Below the pieces are notes generated by a model. The model worked only from the letters and a program-made list of their open reading frames with translations, was not told where the DNA came from and ran no database searches. Shown here in pieces: positions 9,923 to 18,191 of a DNA stretch of 59,150 nucleotides (positions are counted from its first letter, which is position 1; each line of letters opens with the position of its first letter). A program made the translations under genes and the position numbers. This stretch comes from Marinifilaceae bacterium (lineage in GTDB: Bacteria > Bacteroidota > Bacteroidia > Bacteroidales > Marinifilaceae): contig JAFGYE010000110.1 in the NCBI GenBank assembly GCA_016936255.1, positions 1 through 59,150 of the forward strand, written 5' to 3'.

Positions 9923-10165
9923 CTAGTGCTGTTGCCCGTGTTCTTCTTCGTGAACATGAGTGTGTTCAGCAACTGTATCATTTGTTGCGTGCTTGGTTGA
10001 ATCTACTGTAAATTCTTCCTGATGACTGGCATCTGCATGGTGAGAATGTGTGGCATCACCATGATTGTGATCTTCAGTGGTTTCATTTTTTGCTTTTTTT
10101 TCTGAATTGGCACAAGATATGAATACCAATCCACTGATTGCCAGAATAAGTAGTAATTTTTTCAT
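9923..10165 (-). CDS. His-rich small lipoprotein (candidate metal-binding)
   Basis: I chose the start at MKKLLLILA (10165), which begins a classic lipoprotein signal ending FISC; the upstream in-frame ATG (10222) would add 19 charged residues before it. The mature part is about 60 residues and very rich in His, Asp and Glu (clusters DHNHGDATHSHHADASH and HTHVHEEEH). It lies 54 bp upstream of czcB on the same strand, so it is probably in the efflux operon and could bind or hand over periplasmic metal ions. No named family is recognised. Its signal peptide resembles that of the Cys-rich lipoprotein at 12540-12797. Confidence 0.75.
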   Translation of the reverse strand: MKKLLLILAISGLVFISCANSEKKAKNETTEDHNHGDATHSHHADASHQEEFTVDSTKHATNDTVAEHTHVHEEEHGQQH

Positions 10166-10400
10166 TCGATTAATTTTTGAGTAATGCTTGTGTCTTGAAA
10201 ATGCATGTTTCTTATAGATCAAACAGATCTACAAAAAGATACATTACAATGCCAAGGCAGGTGATTGTAATATTAACCTTTTCGCGGATTTGAAAGGGTG
10301 CAGTTTTGGCAGGCAAACTATTCACTCTCTGTCGGATTAAATAGCAGAGTTTTGTTCATAGAATCTTCTGCCAACTAATAATCTGTAATTATCAGTAAGT

Positions 10401-10820
10401 CTACACTAAGGTTGAACGTGGAGGACCTCTTCTAAGAGGTGAGAACCGGAGCGGTTCAGGAATCAGGATGTAGTTGTGAACCCTGAATTTTTTAACTTTT
10501 TGTATGTTTTCCGAATCAAGCCGAATTGCATCTGCTTTAAGGAAGATTTGGTATTTAGCTTCTTTTTGAACCCGGTTGTGAGTAAGAATGCAACAAGATT
10601 CACTATTGGTTTCGCGTTGATGGTTCCAATTCGCTTCACCATGATTGTGGTGATTGCAGGCATTGGAAACTACATGTTGATGAACATGAAGAATCGAAAC
10701 CTGCTGATCTTCATTGATGTTGTGAATGTGGTGGTTGTGAGGAATTACATCATGAGCAAGCAATACCAACATTGGTATTAACATGAGCAGACATAACATT
10801 TGTTTCTTGAAATTCCTCAT
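10401..10820 (-). CDS. His-rich membrane-anchored or secreted small protein
   Basis: From the ATG at 10820 the protein has 139 residues. It has a hydrophobic N-terminus (about residues 5-22), then a His/Cys-rich stretch (HNHHIHN, HVHQHVV, CNHHNHGE, SCC) and a basic, proline-containing tail. An upstream ATG (10868) would add 16 residues without signal character. Such short His-rich proteins often precede metal efflux operons in Bacteroidota. It lies upstream of the His-rich lipoprotein with a 235-bp gap, so it may have its own transcript. Metal sensing or buffering is an inference. Confidence 0.6.
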   Translation of the reverse strand: MRNFKKQMLCLLMLIPMLVLLAHDVIPHNHHIHNINEDQQVSILHVHQHVVSNACNHHNHGEANWNHQRETNSESCCILTHNRVQKEAKYQIFLKADAIRLDSENIQKVKKFRVHNYILIPEPLRFSPLRRGPPRSTLV

Positions 10821-10949
10821 TTGCGAAAAATATGCAGCAAATATAGATGTTCGTTGACTGATATCCAATACCTAATTGTTGGGATTGCAATTTCATGAAC
10901 CGAAATAGTTTGTTGTCTGATTGGAAAAATTGTATTTACTCAATTAGAA

Positions 10950-10980
10950 TTGGAGCATTCGATTGTGATGTTTACATTTG
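10950..10980 (+). promoter_or_regulatory. Promoter of the MATE exporter gene
   Basis: TTG (10950-10952) and TACATTTG (10973-10980) are separated by 20 bp, matching the Bacteroidota -33/-7 consensus. They lie about 70 bp before the start codon. Confidence 0.55.
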
Positions 10981-11051
10981 TCGGCCCTAAGACAGATGTC
11001 CTTCCCCAAATGGAATATCCAACTTATTTTTGAGTTACATTTTAAATTAGC

Positions 11052-12425
11052 ATGAACAGAATATCGAAAGCCTTTTGCCTGCAAGCATATTTGCCTCATT
11101 ACGGTCCAATTGTAAAACTTGGATTGCCGGTAGTTTTAGCGCAATTGGGACAAATCACCGTTGGATTGGTTGACAACATGATGATTGGTCATTTGGGAAC
11201 GCATGAACTTGCAGCTGCTTCTTTTGCCAATACAATTTTTTGGTTGGTGATTATTTTCGGTACCGGATTTTCATATTCAATTACTCCTTTGGTGGGTGAG
11301 GCCAGGGGTGATTTCAAGAAATTGAAAATTGGATCGTGGTTTAAAAACGGCATGTTGGCAATGATATTTATGGGAATATTACTAAGCGTTGTAATTTTAT
11401 TGCTTAGCCTTTTTATGGGAAGAATGGGACAGCCATCGGAAATAATCAATGATGCGAAAAGTTATCTGTGGATTTTGGCAGCCAGTATATTGCCCATGAT
11501 GATTTTTATGGGATACAAGCAATTTGGCGAAGGACTTGCCAATACTAAAGTAGCTATGAATATCATGCTGCTTGCCAATTTGGTAAATGTAATTGCAAAC
11601 TACATATTGATTAACGGGAAATTTGGTTTGCCGGCAATGGGTTTAAACGGAGCGGGTTATGGTACCTTAATTGCCCGTGGGTTTATGGCAATTGCCTTTT
11701 TCTGGGTTTTTCGGACTGGAGGATTTTTTAAGCCATATCGGGAAATGATCAAAGAGTCGGTTTATTGTTTGAAAGATTTTTGGCGAATTTGGCAATTGGG
11801 ATTACCCATTGGTTCGCAGCTGGTAATGGAAGCTTCGGCATTTATGCTGAGTACCATAATGATGGGCTGGATTAGCGTTGAAGGGTTGGCAGCACATCAA
11901 ATTGTATTGAGTTTATCTACGGTTAGTTTTATGATTTATCAGGGAATTGCGGCAAGCACAACCATTCGGATTTCGTCTTTGCTGGGCGAGAAACGTATCC
12001 GCGAAATGAAGAATTCTGGTTGGGCTGCAATTCATTTGGTGCTGGTGATAGTAGTGGTTATGTGTATACTTTTTGTAAGCTTTCGGCATATTTTACCCAC
12101 TTGGTTTACGCAAGAGCCGGCAGTTATTCAATTAGCAGCTCAGTTTCTGATTGTGATGGTAATCTATCAGTTTTTTGATGCCCTTCAGATTGTATTTGGA
12201 AGTATTTTAAGGGGAATGTCGGATGTGAATATTCCTACCTTACTTACATTTATTGCCTACTTTCTGGTTTCATTGCCTACCGGATATTTGTGTGCCTTTG
12301 TTTTTGGAATGGATGAAGTGGGAATTTGGTGGGGATTGCCTGCTGGATTAGGGGTAGCCTCTTTTCTTTTCATGATTCGGTTTAGGGGGCTTTCCAATAA
12401 GCTTTTGCAGGCAGTAAAAATGTAA
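11052..12425 (+). CDS. MATE family multidrug/Na+ efflux transporter
   Basis: The 457-residue protein has about 12 membrane segments. The N-terminal MATE signature region (LGLPVVLAQLGQITVGLVDN, then MMIGHLGTHELAAASFAN) is clear, with the pseudo-repeat starting near residue 250 (WQLGLPIGSQLVMEASAF). It is of the NorM-like branch. Family knowledge: MATE proteins export cationic drugs or metabolites using Na+ or H+ gradients. The gene stands alone with its own promoter and a shared downstream terminator. It is not part of the metal efflux operon, which runs on the opposite strand. Confidence 0.92.
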   Translation: MNRISKAFCLQAYLPHYGPIVKLGLPVVLAQLGQITVGLVDNMMIGHLGTHELAAASFANTIFWLVIIFGTGFSYSITPLVGEARGDFKKLKIGSWFKNGMLAMIFMGILLSVVILLLSLFMGRMGQPSEIINDAKSYLWILAASILPMMIFMGYKQFGEGLANTKVAMNIMLLANLVNVIANYILINGKFGLPAMGLNGAGYGTLIARGFMAIAFFWVFRTGGFFKPYREMIKESVYCLKDFWRIWQLGLPIGSQLVMEASAFMLSTIMMGWISVEGLAAHQIVLSLSTVSFMIYQGIAASTTIRISSLLGEKRIREMKNSGWAAIHLVLVIVVVMCILFVSFRHILPTWFTQEPAVIQLAAQFLIVMVIYQFFDALQIVFGSILRGMSDVNIPTLLTFIAYFLVSLPTGYLCAFVFGMDEVGIWWGLPAGLGVASFLFMIRFRGLSNKLLQAVKM

Positions 12426-12439
12426 TTTCTATTCGATTT

Positions 12440-12480
12440 TAAAAAAAAAGCCATAGAGAAAAACTCCATGGCTGATTTTT
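12440..12480. terminator. Bidirectional terminator between the MATE gene and the Cys-rich lipoprotein gene
   Basis: GCCATAGAG (12450-12458) pairs with CTCCATGGC (12464-12472) with one mismatch. There is an A9 run before the stem (T run on the minus strand) and T5 after it. A second small hairpin (CCTGCA/TGCAGG, 12505-12527) lies just downstream of the minus-strand stop codon. Confidence 0.7.
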
Positions 12481-12539
12481 ACTTTGTTTGTATTCTGTTT
12501 ATTTCCTGCAACATTTTTTGGTGCAGGCAGAGTACCTTC

Positions 12540-12797
12540 TTATTTTGCTTCTTCCGCAGCAACCTCTTCAACAACAACTTCTTCTGTAGCTGTTACTTCT
12601 TCTGCTGCAGTAGTATCCTTTGTACATTCAGCTTTAGCAGAACAACATTTATCAGCATCTTTTTCAAGTTCTGCAGAAGCTTCAGTTTTTTCTTTTGAAC
12701 AACATGCTTTTTCTTCAGAAGCAGCAGCTTTGGTTTTGTTTCCACAAGAAGTAAATACGAATCCGCAGATTGCAACAGCAAATAATAATTTTTTCAT
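12540..12797 (-). CDS. Cys/Glu-rich small lipoprotein
   Basis: The 85-residue protein has a lipoprotein signal (MKKLLFAVAICGFVFTSC). The mature part contains two CC pairs and further Cys (ACCSKEK, KCCSAKAECTK), followed by an acidic Val/Glu/Ala tail with repeated EE pairs. No family is recognised. The Cys pairs and acidic residues would suit soft-metal binding, but that is inference. Its signal peptide closely resembles that of the His-rich lipoprotein at 9923-10165. The ORF on the opposite strand across this region is a shadow. Confidence 0.75.
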   Translation of the reverse strand: MKKLLFAVAICGFVFTSCGNKTKAAASEEKACCSKEKTEASAELEKDADKCCSAKAECTKDTTAAEEVTATEEVVVEEVAAEEAK

Positions 12798-12947
12798 AAT
12801 AATTAATTAATAGTGGTATAATTGGTTTTAAAAATACATTTTTTTATCCTTAAAAAAGAAAGTGAATATATCCTTTCTTATTTATTTTAACAAATGTTTT
12901 TGTTTAAGTATAATCTGTTATATAATAGTTTTTTAGGTTAGGTAATA

Positions 12948-13976
12948 TTAAATTTCTTTAAACGAGAATTCTTTACTGTAATTTGCACTTGTTTTTCCAT
13001 CTTCTTCCAAAAGAGGATAGATAAAAAAGTTAACCAAACCATTTTTATAGTTTTCCAATTCAAGATCTCTTCCCTGAGTAAATTCAACTCTGTTTTCATC
13101 AAGATTTCCGAAATAATATTCAGCTTTACCAGCATCTTTGTCTGCTTCCGAAATATCCACAGGAGTCCACGTGTTGTTATTTTGGGAAAAATCAGCCCAG
13201 CAATGATAACCTTCAATGTTTCCTTCATTCCCTAAAGGAATAGAGAAACCTATGTGGAATCGGGCCGGAACATGTAAGCTTCTAGATAAAGACATGAAAT
13301 AAGAATGGAAATCGGTACAATTACCTACCGAAATATCACATGCATAGTTGGCATTGCCATTCCCAAATGTGTATTCTCCGCCATATTCTTTAGACCGCTC
13401 ATATAAATTCACAACACTGTCTTTCGTAATGCCATTTTTAATTACATCAGGCAAACTGGTATAATAGGAATCCGATTCATTCTTCGCTTTGGGTTTTCCG
13501 TAGTGCATTTCATTCAATACAAAATTGTATACAGCCTTCATATCTTTGGAGCTAAAGGCATTTGCCCCGATAATAGAATCAAATCTACCACCTACAGGAA
13601 CAAGTCTGTTCGAATTTAAAGCGTTCGATTGGTTTATTTCTTCAATATCAATATTACCCATTTGTTTTCTGTTCACCCTAAAACGGATGTTGATATCAGT
13701 CGGTTTGGCAAGTCCGCCATTTATTGCACTATAAAGGTATGTGTTGCCATTCTTCTGTTCCTTTTTCATCTCGTATTCCAAATCAGTATCAATTGATAGT
13801 TCACTGATGTTTTGAACCTTGTTGCTTGTAGGTATAGGAATCCAAATTTTAATATTTTGTGCAGAATTGGCCGGCAAACTAACTTTGTAATTGAATTCGA
13901 AATTTCTTTCGGGCAAATGACTGCAGCTGCACAGCAGGACAGCAGTTATAATTAGTAGTAGTCTCATTCTTTTCAT
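12948..13976 (-). CDS. Transglutaminase-like lipoprotein
   Basis: I chose the ATG at 13976 because it begins a lipoprotein signal (MKRMRLLLIITAVLLCSC); upstream ATGs add residues without signal character. The 342-residue protein has an N-terminal beta-rich domain (about 25-150) and a transglutaminase/protease-like domain. A full catalytic triad is visible: C220 (GNCTDFHS), H258 (GYHCWADF) and D274 (PVDIS). Family knowledge: such bacterial proteins can be peptidases or amidases or cross-link proteins; the substrate is unknown. It is a single gene. The anchor suggests attachment to the outer or inner membrane facing the periplasm. Confidence 0.85.
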   Translation of the reverse strand: MKRMRLLLIITAVLLCSCSHLPERNFEFNYKVSLPANSAQNIKIWIPIPTSNKVQNISELSIDTDLEYEMKKEQKNGNTYLYSAINGGLAKPTDINIRFRVNRKQMGNIDIEEINQSNALNSNRLVPVGGRFDSIIGANAFSSKDMKAVYNFVLNEMHYGKPKAKNESDSYYTSLPDVIKNGITKDSVVNLYERSKEYGGEYTFGNGNANYACDISVGNCTDFHSYFMSLSRSLHVPARFHIGFSIPLGNEGNIEGYHCWADFSQNNNTWTPVDISEADKDAGKAEYYFGNLDENRVEFTQGRDLELENYKNGLVNFFIYPLLEEDGKTSANYSKEFSFKEI

Positions 13977-14045
13977 TTTAGATGGGATTTCCCCGGTTTT
14001 TAGCAAAATTGGATGCAAAAGTAGTCCAATGCATTTGCATAACAA

Positions 14046-14789
14046 AGCAAAGATTGATTTTTAAATTTCTAAATAAAGAGAGTTGATTTTTTTAATCGAA
14101 ATTGGGTCTGATCTGTTCCTAAATCGGTTTTACAGGTTGGGAAAAATCATGTTTTTAATGATGATTCTCATTATCATGCTTCCTGCAACTCAATGTTTCA
14201 TGGGGTTTTGTTATATGTAAAATTAATGTTAAAATATTTGATGAATTATGCGGAATAAACTAATTTAGGTATGCTTTCAATATCTTTATACTTATTTGCT
14301 GATAGTTTCGTCGTTCTTTTTGATTGTTTTCGTTTTTGTTGTCTGGTAAAGAGTTGTTTGTGTCAGTGGTTTTGTTTGGGGTTGGATTGGAAAGAAGTGA
14401 ATTGCTGGCTTTGTAACTGAGAAATAAACTTTATTTACTGCAGATGTTATCAAAGGGAGTTTAAATGTTGTTTGAAGTGCTTTGTATGTTAACTAAGGGG
14501 CTGTGAATGTAAGTCAGGGGACTTGGATTGTAAGCAAAGGGATTTATGATGCAGCTCAAGGGAGTCGAAATGTAGCTTCAGGGAGTTGGAATGTAATTCA
14601 AGGGAGTAAAAATAGGTTTTAAGTTATTGAATTGAAAAGATAAAATTTGAAGGGTATAACAGTCTGTTATTTATTGAAAGTAAAAAGTTTAAAAATAAAT
14701 ATGAAGTGTGCTTGGGGAGTTGGTTAGTTGAGATTTGGAATAAATTATTTTAAAATCAACATAGTATTAATCAAACTAATTATTTACAC
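14046..14789. other. 744-bp intergenic region without a recognised gene
   Basis: Six-frame inspection shows no credible gene. The first 380 bp are AT-rich and featureless. The region then holds a degenerate tandem repeat (14446-14625, entered separately), followed by about 160 bp of AT-rich leader before the next gene. Confidence 0.6.
14446..14625. repeat. Degenerate 21-bp tandem repeat array
   Basis: Units of the form aaGGGagtnnnaatGtannntc recur with GGG anchors at about 14455, 14498, 14518, 14539, 14560, 14581 and 14602; the spacing is 20-21 bp, with one double step. Units differ by several bases, so the array is old or under loose constraint. On the minus strand one frame reads as 7-residue repeats (LELHSNS, LKLHFDS, LELHHKS, LCLQSKS). 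No start or conserved ORF supports translation. The anchors are spaced at close to two helical turns. Confidence 0.75.
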
Positions 14790-15563
14790 ATGGGTTTATA
14801 TTATAAATTCAGACAAGAAGAGCTGCCGGTAGTGGGAGAGATTCTATTGCAATTATTTTTACGCGATCGTGAAAAATTCTCAAATTTTTCGACGGAGTTT
14901 AATGATGAGTTTGTTGCTGATTTACAAACCGGGATTAATCGTGTGGCCGATCTTACTCAGTCGAAAACACAAACTGCTGAGATTAAAAAAATTACTTCTG
15001 ATTTGTATAGTAGCCTTGATGCAATTCTTCATAAGTTGGAATTGATCTCGGCTTATACTCAACGGGCAAACAAGTTAATGCTTGTTAAAGCCTCCGATTT
15101 TGGGGTAAAAGAAGCGAAGAAAATGATCCGCTTAAGGAATGTTGAAGGCTATTGTGCCAAAATAAAAGTGATTCAGCAAAATATTGCTAAAAATCTTGAT
15201 GCATTAAAAGAGAAAGGCTATAAAGAGAATTTAGGAACTGAGCTGGAGCAGATGACTCAGAAAGTATATGATTTAAACTTGTTACAGGAACAAAAAACGA
15301 GTGAACGCAAGCAATTGGTTGTTGATAATAATGCCGAACTGAATCGTTTTTGGAAGCAGTTAAGCGATATCTCGAAAACTGGGAAAATGCTCATGAAAGA
15401 AGATGAATCAAAAGCTGAAGAGTATATGTTTAGCTACTTAATTCATAAGGTGCGAAAAATGAATGCCAAAATTGAATTAAAGAAGAAGAGGATCCCTGCA
15501 GCACCGCTTGGTGAGATTCCTGTTTCAAAAGAAGAAGCTTTTAGTCAGTCAGAAGAGTTGTAA
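14790..15563 (+). CDS. Unrecognised helical cytoplasmic protein
   Basis: The 257-residue protein has no signal peptide or membrane segment. It is rich in Lys, Glu, Gln and Leu and looks almost entirely alpha-helical, with probable coiled coil around residues 90-180. It ends in a low-complexity segment (PVSKEEAFSQSEEL). The composition is not that of a shadow ORF, and a terminator follows the stop codon, so I believe it is a real gene. I do not recognise a family. The upstream 21-bp repeat array and the lack of operon partners give no functional clue. Confidence 0.7.
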   Translation: MGLYYKFRQEELPVVGEILLQLFLRDREKFSNFSTEFNDEFVADLQTGINRVADLTQSKTQTAEIKKITSDLYSSLDAILHKLELISAYTQRANKLMLVKASDFGVKEAKKMIRLRNVEGYCAKIKVIQQNIAKNLDALKEKGYKENLGTELEQMTQKVYDLNLLQEQKTSERKQLVVDNNAELNRFWKQLSDISKTGKMLMKEDESKAEEYMFSYLIHKVRKMNAKIELKKKRIPAAPLGEIPVSKEEAFSQSEEL

Positions 15564-15593
15564 TTATTGAAGTTTTAATTGAGAAAGAATAAA

Positions 15594-15618
15594 ATGCCTT
15601 CTGCGGGAGGCGTTTTTT
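15594..15618 (+). terminator. Terminator after the helical protein gene
   Basis: An ATGCCT/AGGCGT stem with an 8-base loop is followed by TTTTTT. Confidence 0.75.
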
Positions 15619-15624
15619 ATAAAG

Positions 15625-15670
15625 CAAAAAAATAAGTGTAGGTCCGATTTCTCTGGGCTTACACTTATTA
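15625..15670 (-). terminator. Terminator of the secreted beta-rich protein gene
   Basis: AATAAGTGTA (15631-15640) pairs perfectly with TACACTTATT (15660-15669). An A-rich run before the stem supplies the T run on the minus strand. Confidence 0.75.
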
Positions 15671-15720
15671 TATAGGAATGATTCTTTTGAATCATCTGGT
15701 CATTGGAACCGCTTTGGTCA

Positions 15721-16317
15721 CTATTTTCTGAAGGCATAGTTGTACTCTTTTTTATCCGACACTAAACGAACTTTATAATCTCCTTTTGGCAATGCTTCTA
15801 CATTGAATTTTTTAGAGAAAGTCGGTTCTGATGCATAAGAGCCATTAAATACTTCATTTCCAAATTCATCATTTATTGAAATGTTGAATGCTTTGTTTTC
15901 AAAAGACAGGTAGGTTACAAACAAATTGTTATCCTCTGTTCTGAAAAGAGTTTTTTCTGCAGTGTTCTCAGCTAATTCTGCAACAAGTTTGTTGTTGGCA
16001 ACTACAAATTCTTTTTCAATATTATCTCCTTTACCAGTTAAAACAATTTTGTAGGTTCCATCTTCAAGATAAGAGAAATCAAACAGTTTTTGAGCTGTTG
16101 TTTCACCACCTACTTTTTTTGAATAATACAAGTTTCCAGCTTCATCGTAAATTTTCATTTTAAGCAATGATTCGGTTGGATTGATAATAGATACAATTGA
16201 TAAATCAGTATCCAAATAAGGGTTAATTCGAATGTTTCCGGTTGCAAATGCTGAACTTGCGCCTAAAAATAGTATTGCTCCGAATACCAATCCTTTAAAT
16301 GTGTTTTTTGTTTTCAT
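15721..16317 (-). CDS. Secreted beta-rich protein with two similar domains
   Basis: The 198-residue protein has a signal peptide (residues 1-26, ending ASSAFATG). The rest looks like two beta-sandwich units: about 30-110 with KIYDEAGNLYYSKKVGG and LEDGTYKIVL, and about 115-198 with SINDEFGNEVFNGSY and LPKGDYKVRL. The 'G.Y.v.l' ending of each unit resembles the C-terminal modules of Bacteroidota secreted proteins (type 9 secretion sorting domains and DUF3244-like proteins). Whether it is itself sorted or is simply periplasmic is unclear. It is a single gene with its own terminator. Confidence 0.75.
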   Translation of the reverse strand: MKTKNTFKGLVFGAILFLGASSAFATGNIRINPYLDTDLSIVSIINPTESLLKMKIYDEAGNLYYSKKVGGETTAQKLFDFSYLEDGTYKIVLTGKGDNIEKEFVVANNKLVAELAENTAEKTLFRTEDNNLFVTYLSFENKAFNISINDEFGNEVFNGSYASEPTFSKKFNVEALPKGDYKVRLVSDKKEYNYAFRK

Positions 16318-16744
16318 CTTTTAAAAATTTAAATGAGTAATAATTTACAAAATCAACCATCGGTTATTTGTGATTGGCTGACATTGTAAATCTAGAAATA
16401 AATCATAGAAATGATCTAAATAATAACTCCCGAAATTGAAGAAATAACAAAAAAAACAACTTAAAACGGTTGCGAAAGCTCCCGAAATTGTTTGCGTTAC
16501 AAGGATTTAATAAAGAATTTTGTCATTATTAACCTTGAAATGGCAAATTTGTTTTTATGATAACGTTTTCGAATTTTGTGAAAAATGGCCAAAACGTCAT
16601 TTTTTTATCTGATGAGTGAAAAAAGGATTCAGAAATAGATAGTAAGGGGGGTGTTAAAATGATCATTTAAAACTATTTTTGATGTGAATTTTTAAACAGC
16701 CCCTTAATTTTGTGGTTGTGTTGGTGAAAAATACATTATTATAT
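16318..16744. other. 427-bp divergent intergenic region
   Basis: AT-rich spacer between divergent genes, presumably holding both promoters. No cobalamin aptamer, RNA gene or repeat was seen before the TIM-barrel gene. Confidence 0.5.
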
Positions 16745-17743
16745 ATGAATTATAAAAATTTAATGGACTTCTCTGTTTATCCATCTGATGTGAGTCGTTT
16801 TGAGAACGGATGGAAAGGATTGGAAGAATATGTAACTGAAAAAAAAATAGATGGGGTTGAATTATTAATCGGTTATGATTCTCCATCCGAAGAAATCCCA
16901 AAAGGAATAGTTAAAAGTGTTCATTTGCCATTTTGGGTAACCTGGTTGGATGTTTGGCGAAAAGGAGAGGATGCTGCCAAATATTATTTTCCTAATATGT
17001 CAGCCGAGCATTTGCAATTTTGCTGCGGAGGTACGAATGCTGCAGAAATGATTGCTTCTCAGAGGAAATTGTGGGAATACGCAGCACATTTTCAACCAGC
17101 TCATGCTGTTATACATGCGGCACATGTCGAATTGGAACATGCTTTTACGCGTGATTTTAACTATAAAAGCACTGAGGTAATGACGGGTTTAGCAGAAATA
17201 CTGAACAGAACGGCTCAGGAATTTGGTGATGGAGAACCTCCGGTTACATTAGCCATCGAAAATTTGTGGTGGCCTGGTCTGGATTTTTTGTTTCCGGCTG
17301 AGGCCGATGATTTTGCATCCCGATTGAATTTTTCAAATTGGAATTTACTTTTGGATACAGGACATTTAATGAATACCAATATTGCATTGAGATGTGAGGA
17401 TGAGGCCATTGATTTTGTTTTGGATCGCGTATCACGATTGTCTAAGGATATTCAGGCGAAAATTAAGAGTCTTCATTTGAACTTGAGTTTATCCGGAGAA
17501 TATCAGACGAAACAGGTTATGAATGGTTTGCCAGCAGGATGGACGGACTTAAATCACACCGGGAAATATACTGCTGCGCGTAATCATGTTTTGCAGATTG
17601 ATCAGCATTTGCCATTTACGAGTAAGCGTGTAAAAGAAATAATTTATGAGATAACACCTGAAATTGTAATTCATGAATTCATTACAAAGGATATCAACGA
17701 ATATTCAGAGAAATTGGATGTTCAGCTGAATGCCTTACGGTAG
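16745..17743 (+). CDS. cbiR: Xylose-isomerase-like TIM-barrel protein, candidate CbiR cobamide hydrolase
   Basis: From ATG 16745 the protein has 332 residues. It is a COG1082/AP-endonuclease-2-like TIM barrel with metal-ligand-type residues at strand ends: SVHLPFW, VIHAAHVELEHAF, LAIENLWWPG, LLLDTGHLMN, SLHLNLS and VIHEF. Cytoplasmic, no signal peptide. Established knowledge: CbiR of Akkermansia belongs to this superfamily and removes the lower-ligand nucleotide from cobamides so that they can be remodelled. The location directly before a cobalamin riboswitch and the B12 transport operon makes CbiR the best guess. It is separated from that operon by its own terminator and lacks a riboswitch of its own. 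The alternative is a sugar isomerase/epimerase. The start could also be ATG 16760 (MDFSVYP). Confidence 0.65.
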   Translation: MNYKNLMDFSVYPSDVSRFENGWKGLEEYVTEKKIDGVELLIGYDSPSEEIPKGIVKSVHLPFWVTWLDVWRKGEDAAKYYFPNMSAEHLQFCCGGTNAAEMIASQRKLWEYAAHFQPAHAVIHAAHVELEHAFTRDFNYKSTEVMTGLAEILNRTAQEFGDGEPPVTLAIENLWWPGLDFLFPAEADDFASRLNFSNWNLLLDTGHLMNTNIALRCEDEAIDFVLDRVSRLSKDIQAKIKSLHLNLSLSGEYQTKQVMNGLPAGWTDLNHTGKYTAARNHVLQIDQHLPFTSKRVKEIIYEITPEIVIHEFITKDINEYSEKLDVQLNALR

Positions 17744-17801
17744 TAACTCGCCAGGGCGAGTCCCTGCAATATCATTTTTTACGCTTTCATACCTTATAAT
17801 T

Positions 17802-17838
17802 AAAGACTGTTTCGCACGATACGATTCAGTCTTTTTGT
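17802..17838 (+). terminator. Terminator after the CbiR-like gene
   Basis: AAAGACTG (17802-17809) pairs with CAGTCTTT (17827-17834), followed by a T-rich run. A second perfect hairpin, ACTCGCC/GGCGAGT, lies at 17746-17761 right after the stop codon. Confidence 0.7.
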
Positions 17839-17900
17839 TTTTGTAAGACAGTTATTCTTGATTGCTTTTTTAAAACCTCTTCTTTTTCCGAAATATTCCA

Positions 17901-18098
17901 TAGATTTGCAGGAATTGGGTTTCTCTCTTTTGAGAATTAAAATGGGAATCCGGTGTAATACCGGAGCTGTCCCCGCAGCTGTAAGCCCTCAATGATTTTT
18001 CATTGATAAGTTCTAACAATTCAGCCACTATGTAAATACAGTTTTATGTGGGAAGGCGTTAGAATGGGTAAGCCAGAAGACCTGCCTGATAAATTGAA
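17901..18098 (+). promoter_or_regulatory. Cobalamin riboswitch 1 with promoter element (btuF-btuC-btuD operon)
   Basis: The segment holds the conserved cobalamin aptamer blocks in order: GGGAATCCGGTG..ATACCGGA, GCTGTCCCCGCAGCTGTAAGC (B12 box), GCCACT, TGGGAAGGCG, and AAGCCAGAAGACCTGCC. The GCAGG at 17908-17912 pairs with CCTGC to close P1. The -7 promoter element TAGATTTG (17901-17908) runs directly into P1, so the transcript should start almost at the aptamer. Family knowledge: cobalamin binding represses downstream B12 transport genes. Confidence 0.95.
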
Positions 18099-18170
18099 CT
18101 GTTTCGTAACTTCGGGGAACTGAGTAACGAAGGTATAATTGTAGTAATTGTATTTTCTTGTCTGCTATCC

Positions 18171-18185
18171 CCACAATTATTGTGG
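18171..18185 (+). promoter_or_regulatory. Hairpin next to the ribosome binding site of the first btuF
   Basis: CCACAAT/ATTGTGG with a one-base centre ends directly at the GGAAG Shine-Dalgarno-like sequence, 7 bp before the ATG. It could be the output helix of riboswitch 1 acting on translation; no T-run terminator was seen in this leader. Confidence 0.45.
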
Positions 18186-18191
18186 AAGAAA

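Noticed and set aside
10463-10781. ORFs in other frames across the His-rich gene at 10401-10820
   Set aside because: No start context, signal or domain; the CAT/ATG-rich His codons keep the alternative frames open.
12468-12810. Plus-strand ORFs opposite the Cys-rich lipoprotein
   Set aside because: They are antisense shadows; the minus frame has a proper lipoprotein signal and a terminator.
14446-14625. CRISPR array
   Set aside because: Units are contiguous and degenerate, there are no unique spacers and no cas genes in the window. The same holds for the 25.3-kb and 58.2-kb arrays.
18180-18191. TTG start for the first btuF
   Set aside because: It lies inside the hairpin arm, while ATG 18192 follows a ribosome binding site and starts the signal peptide.
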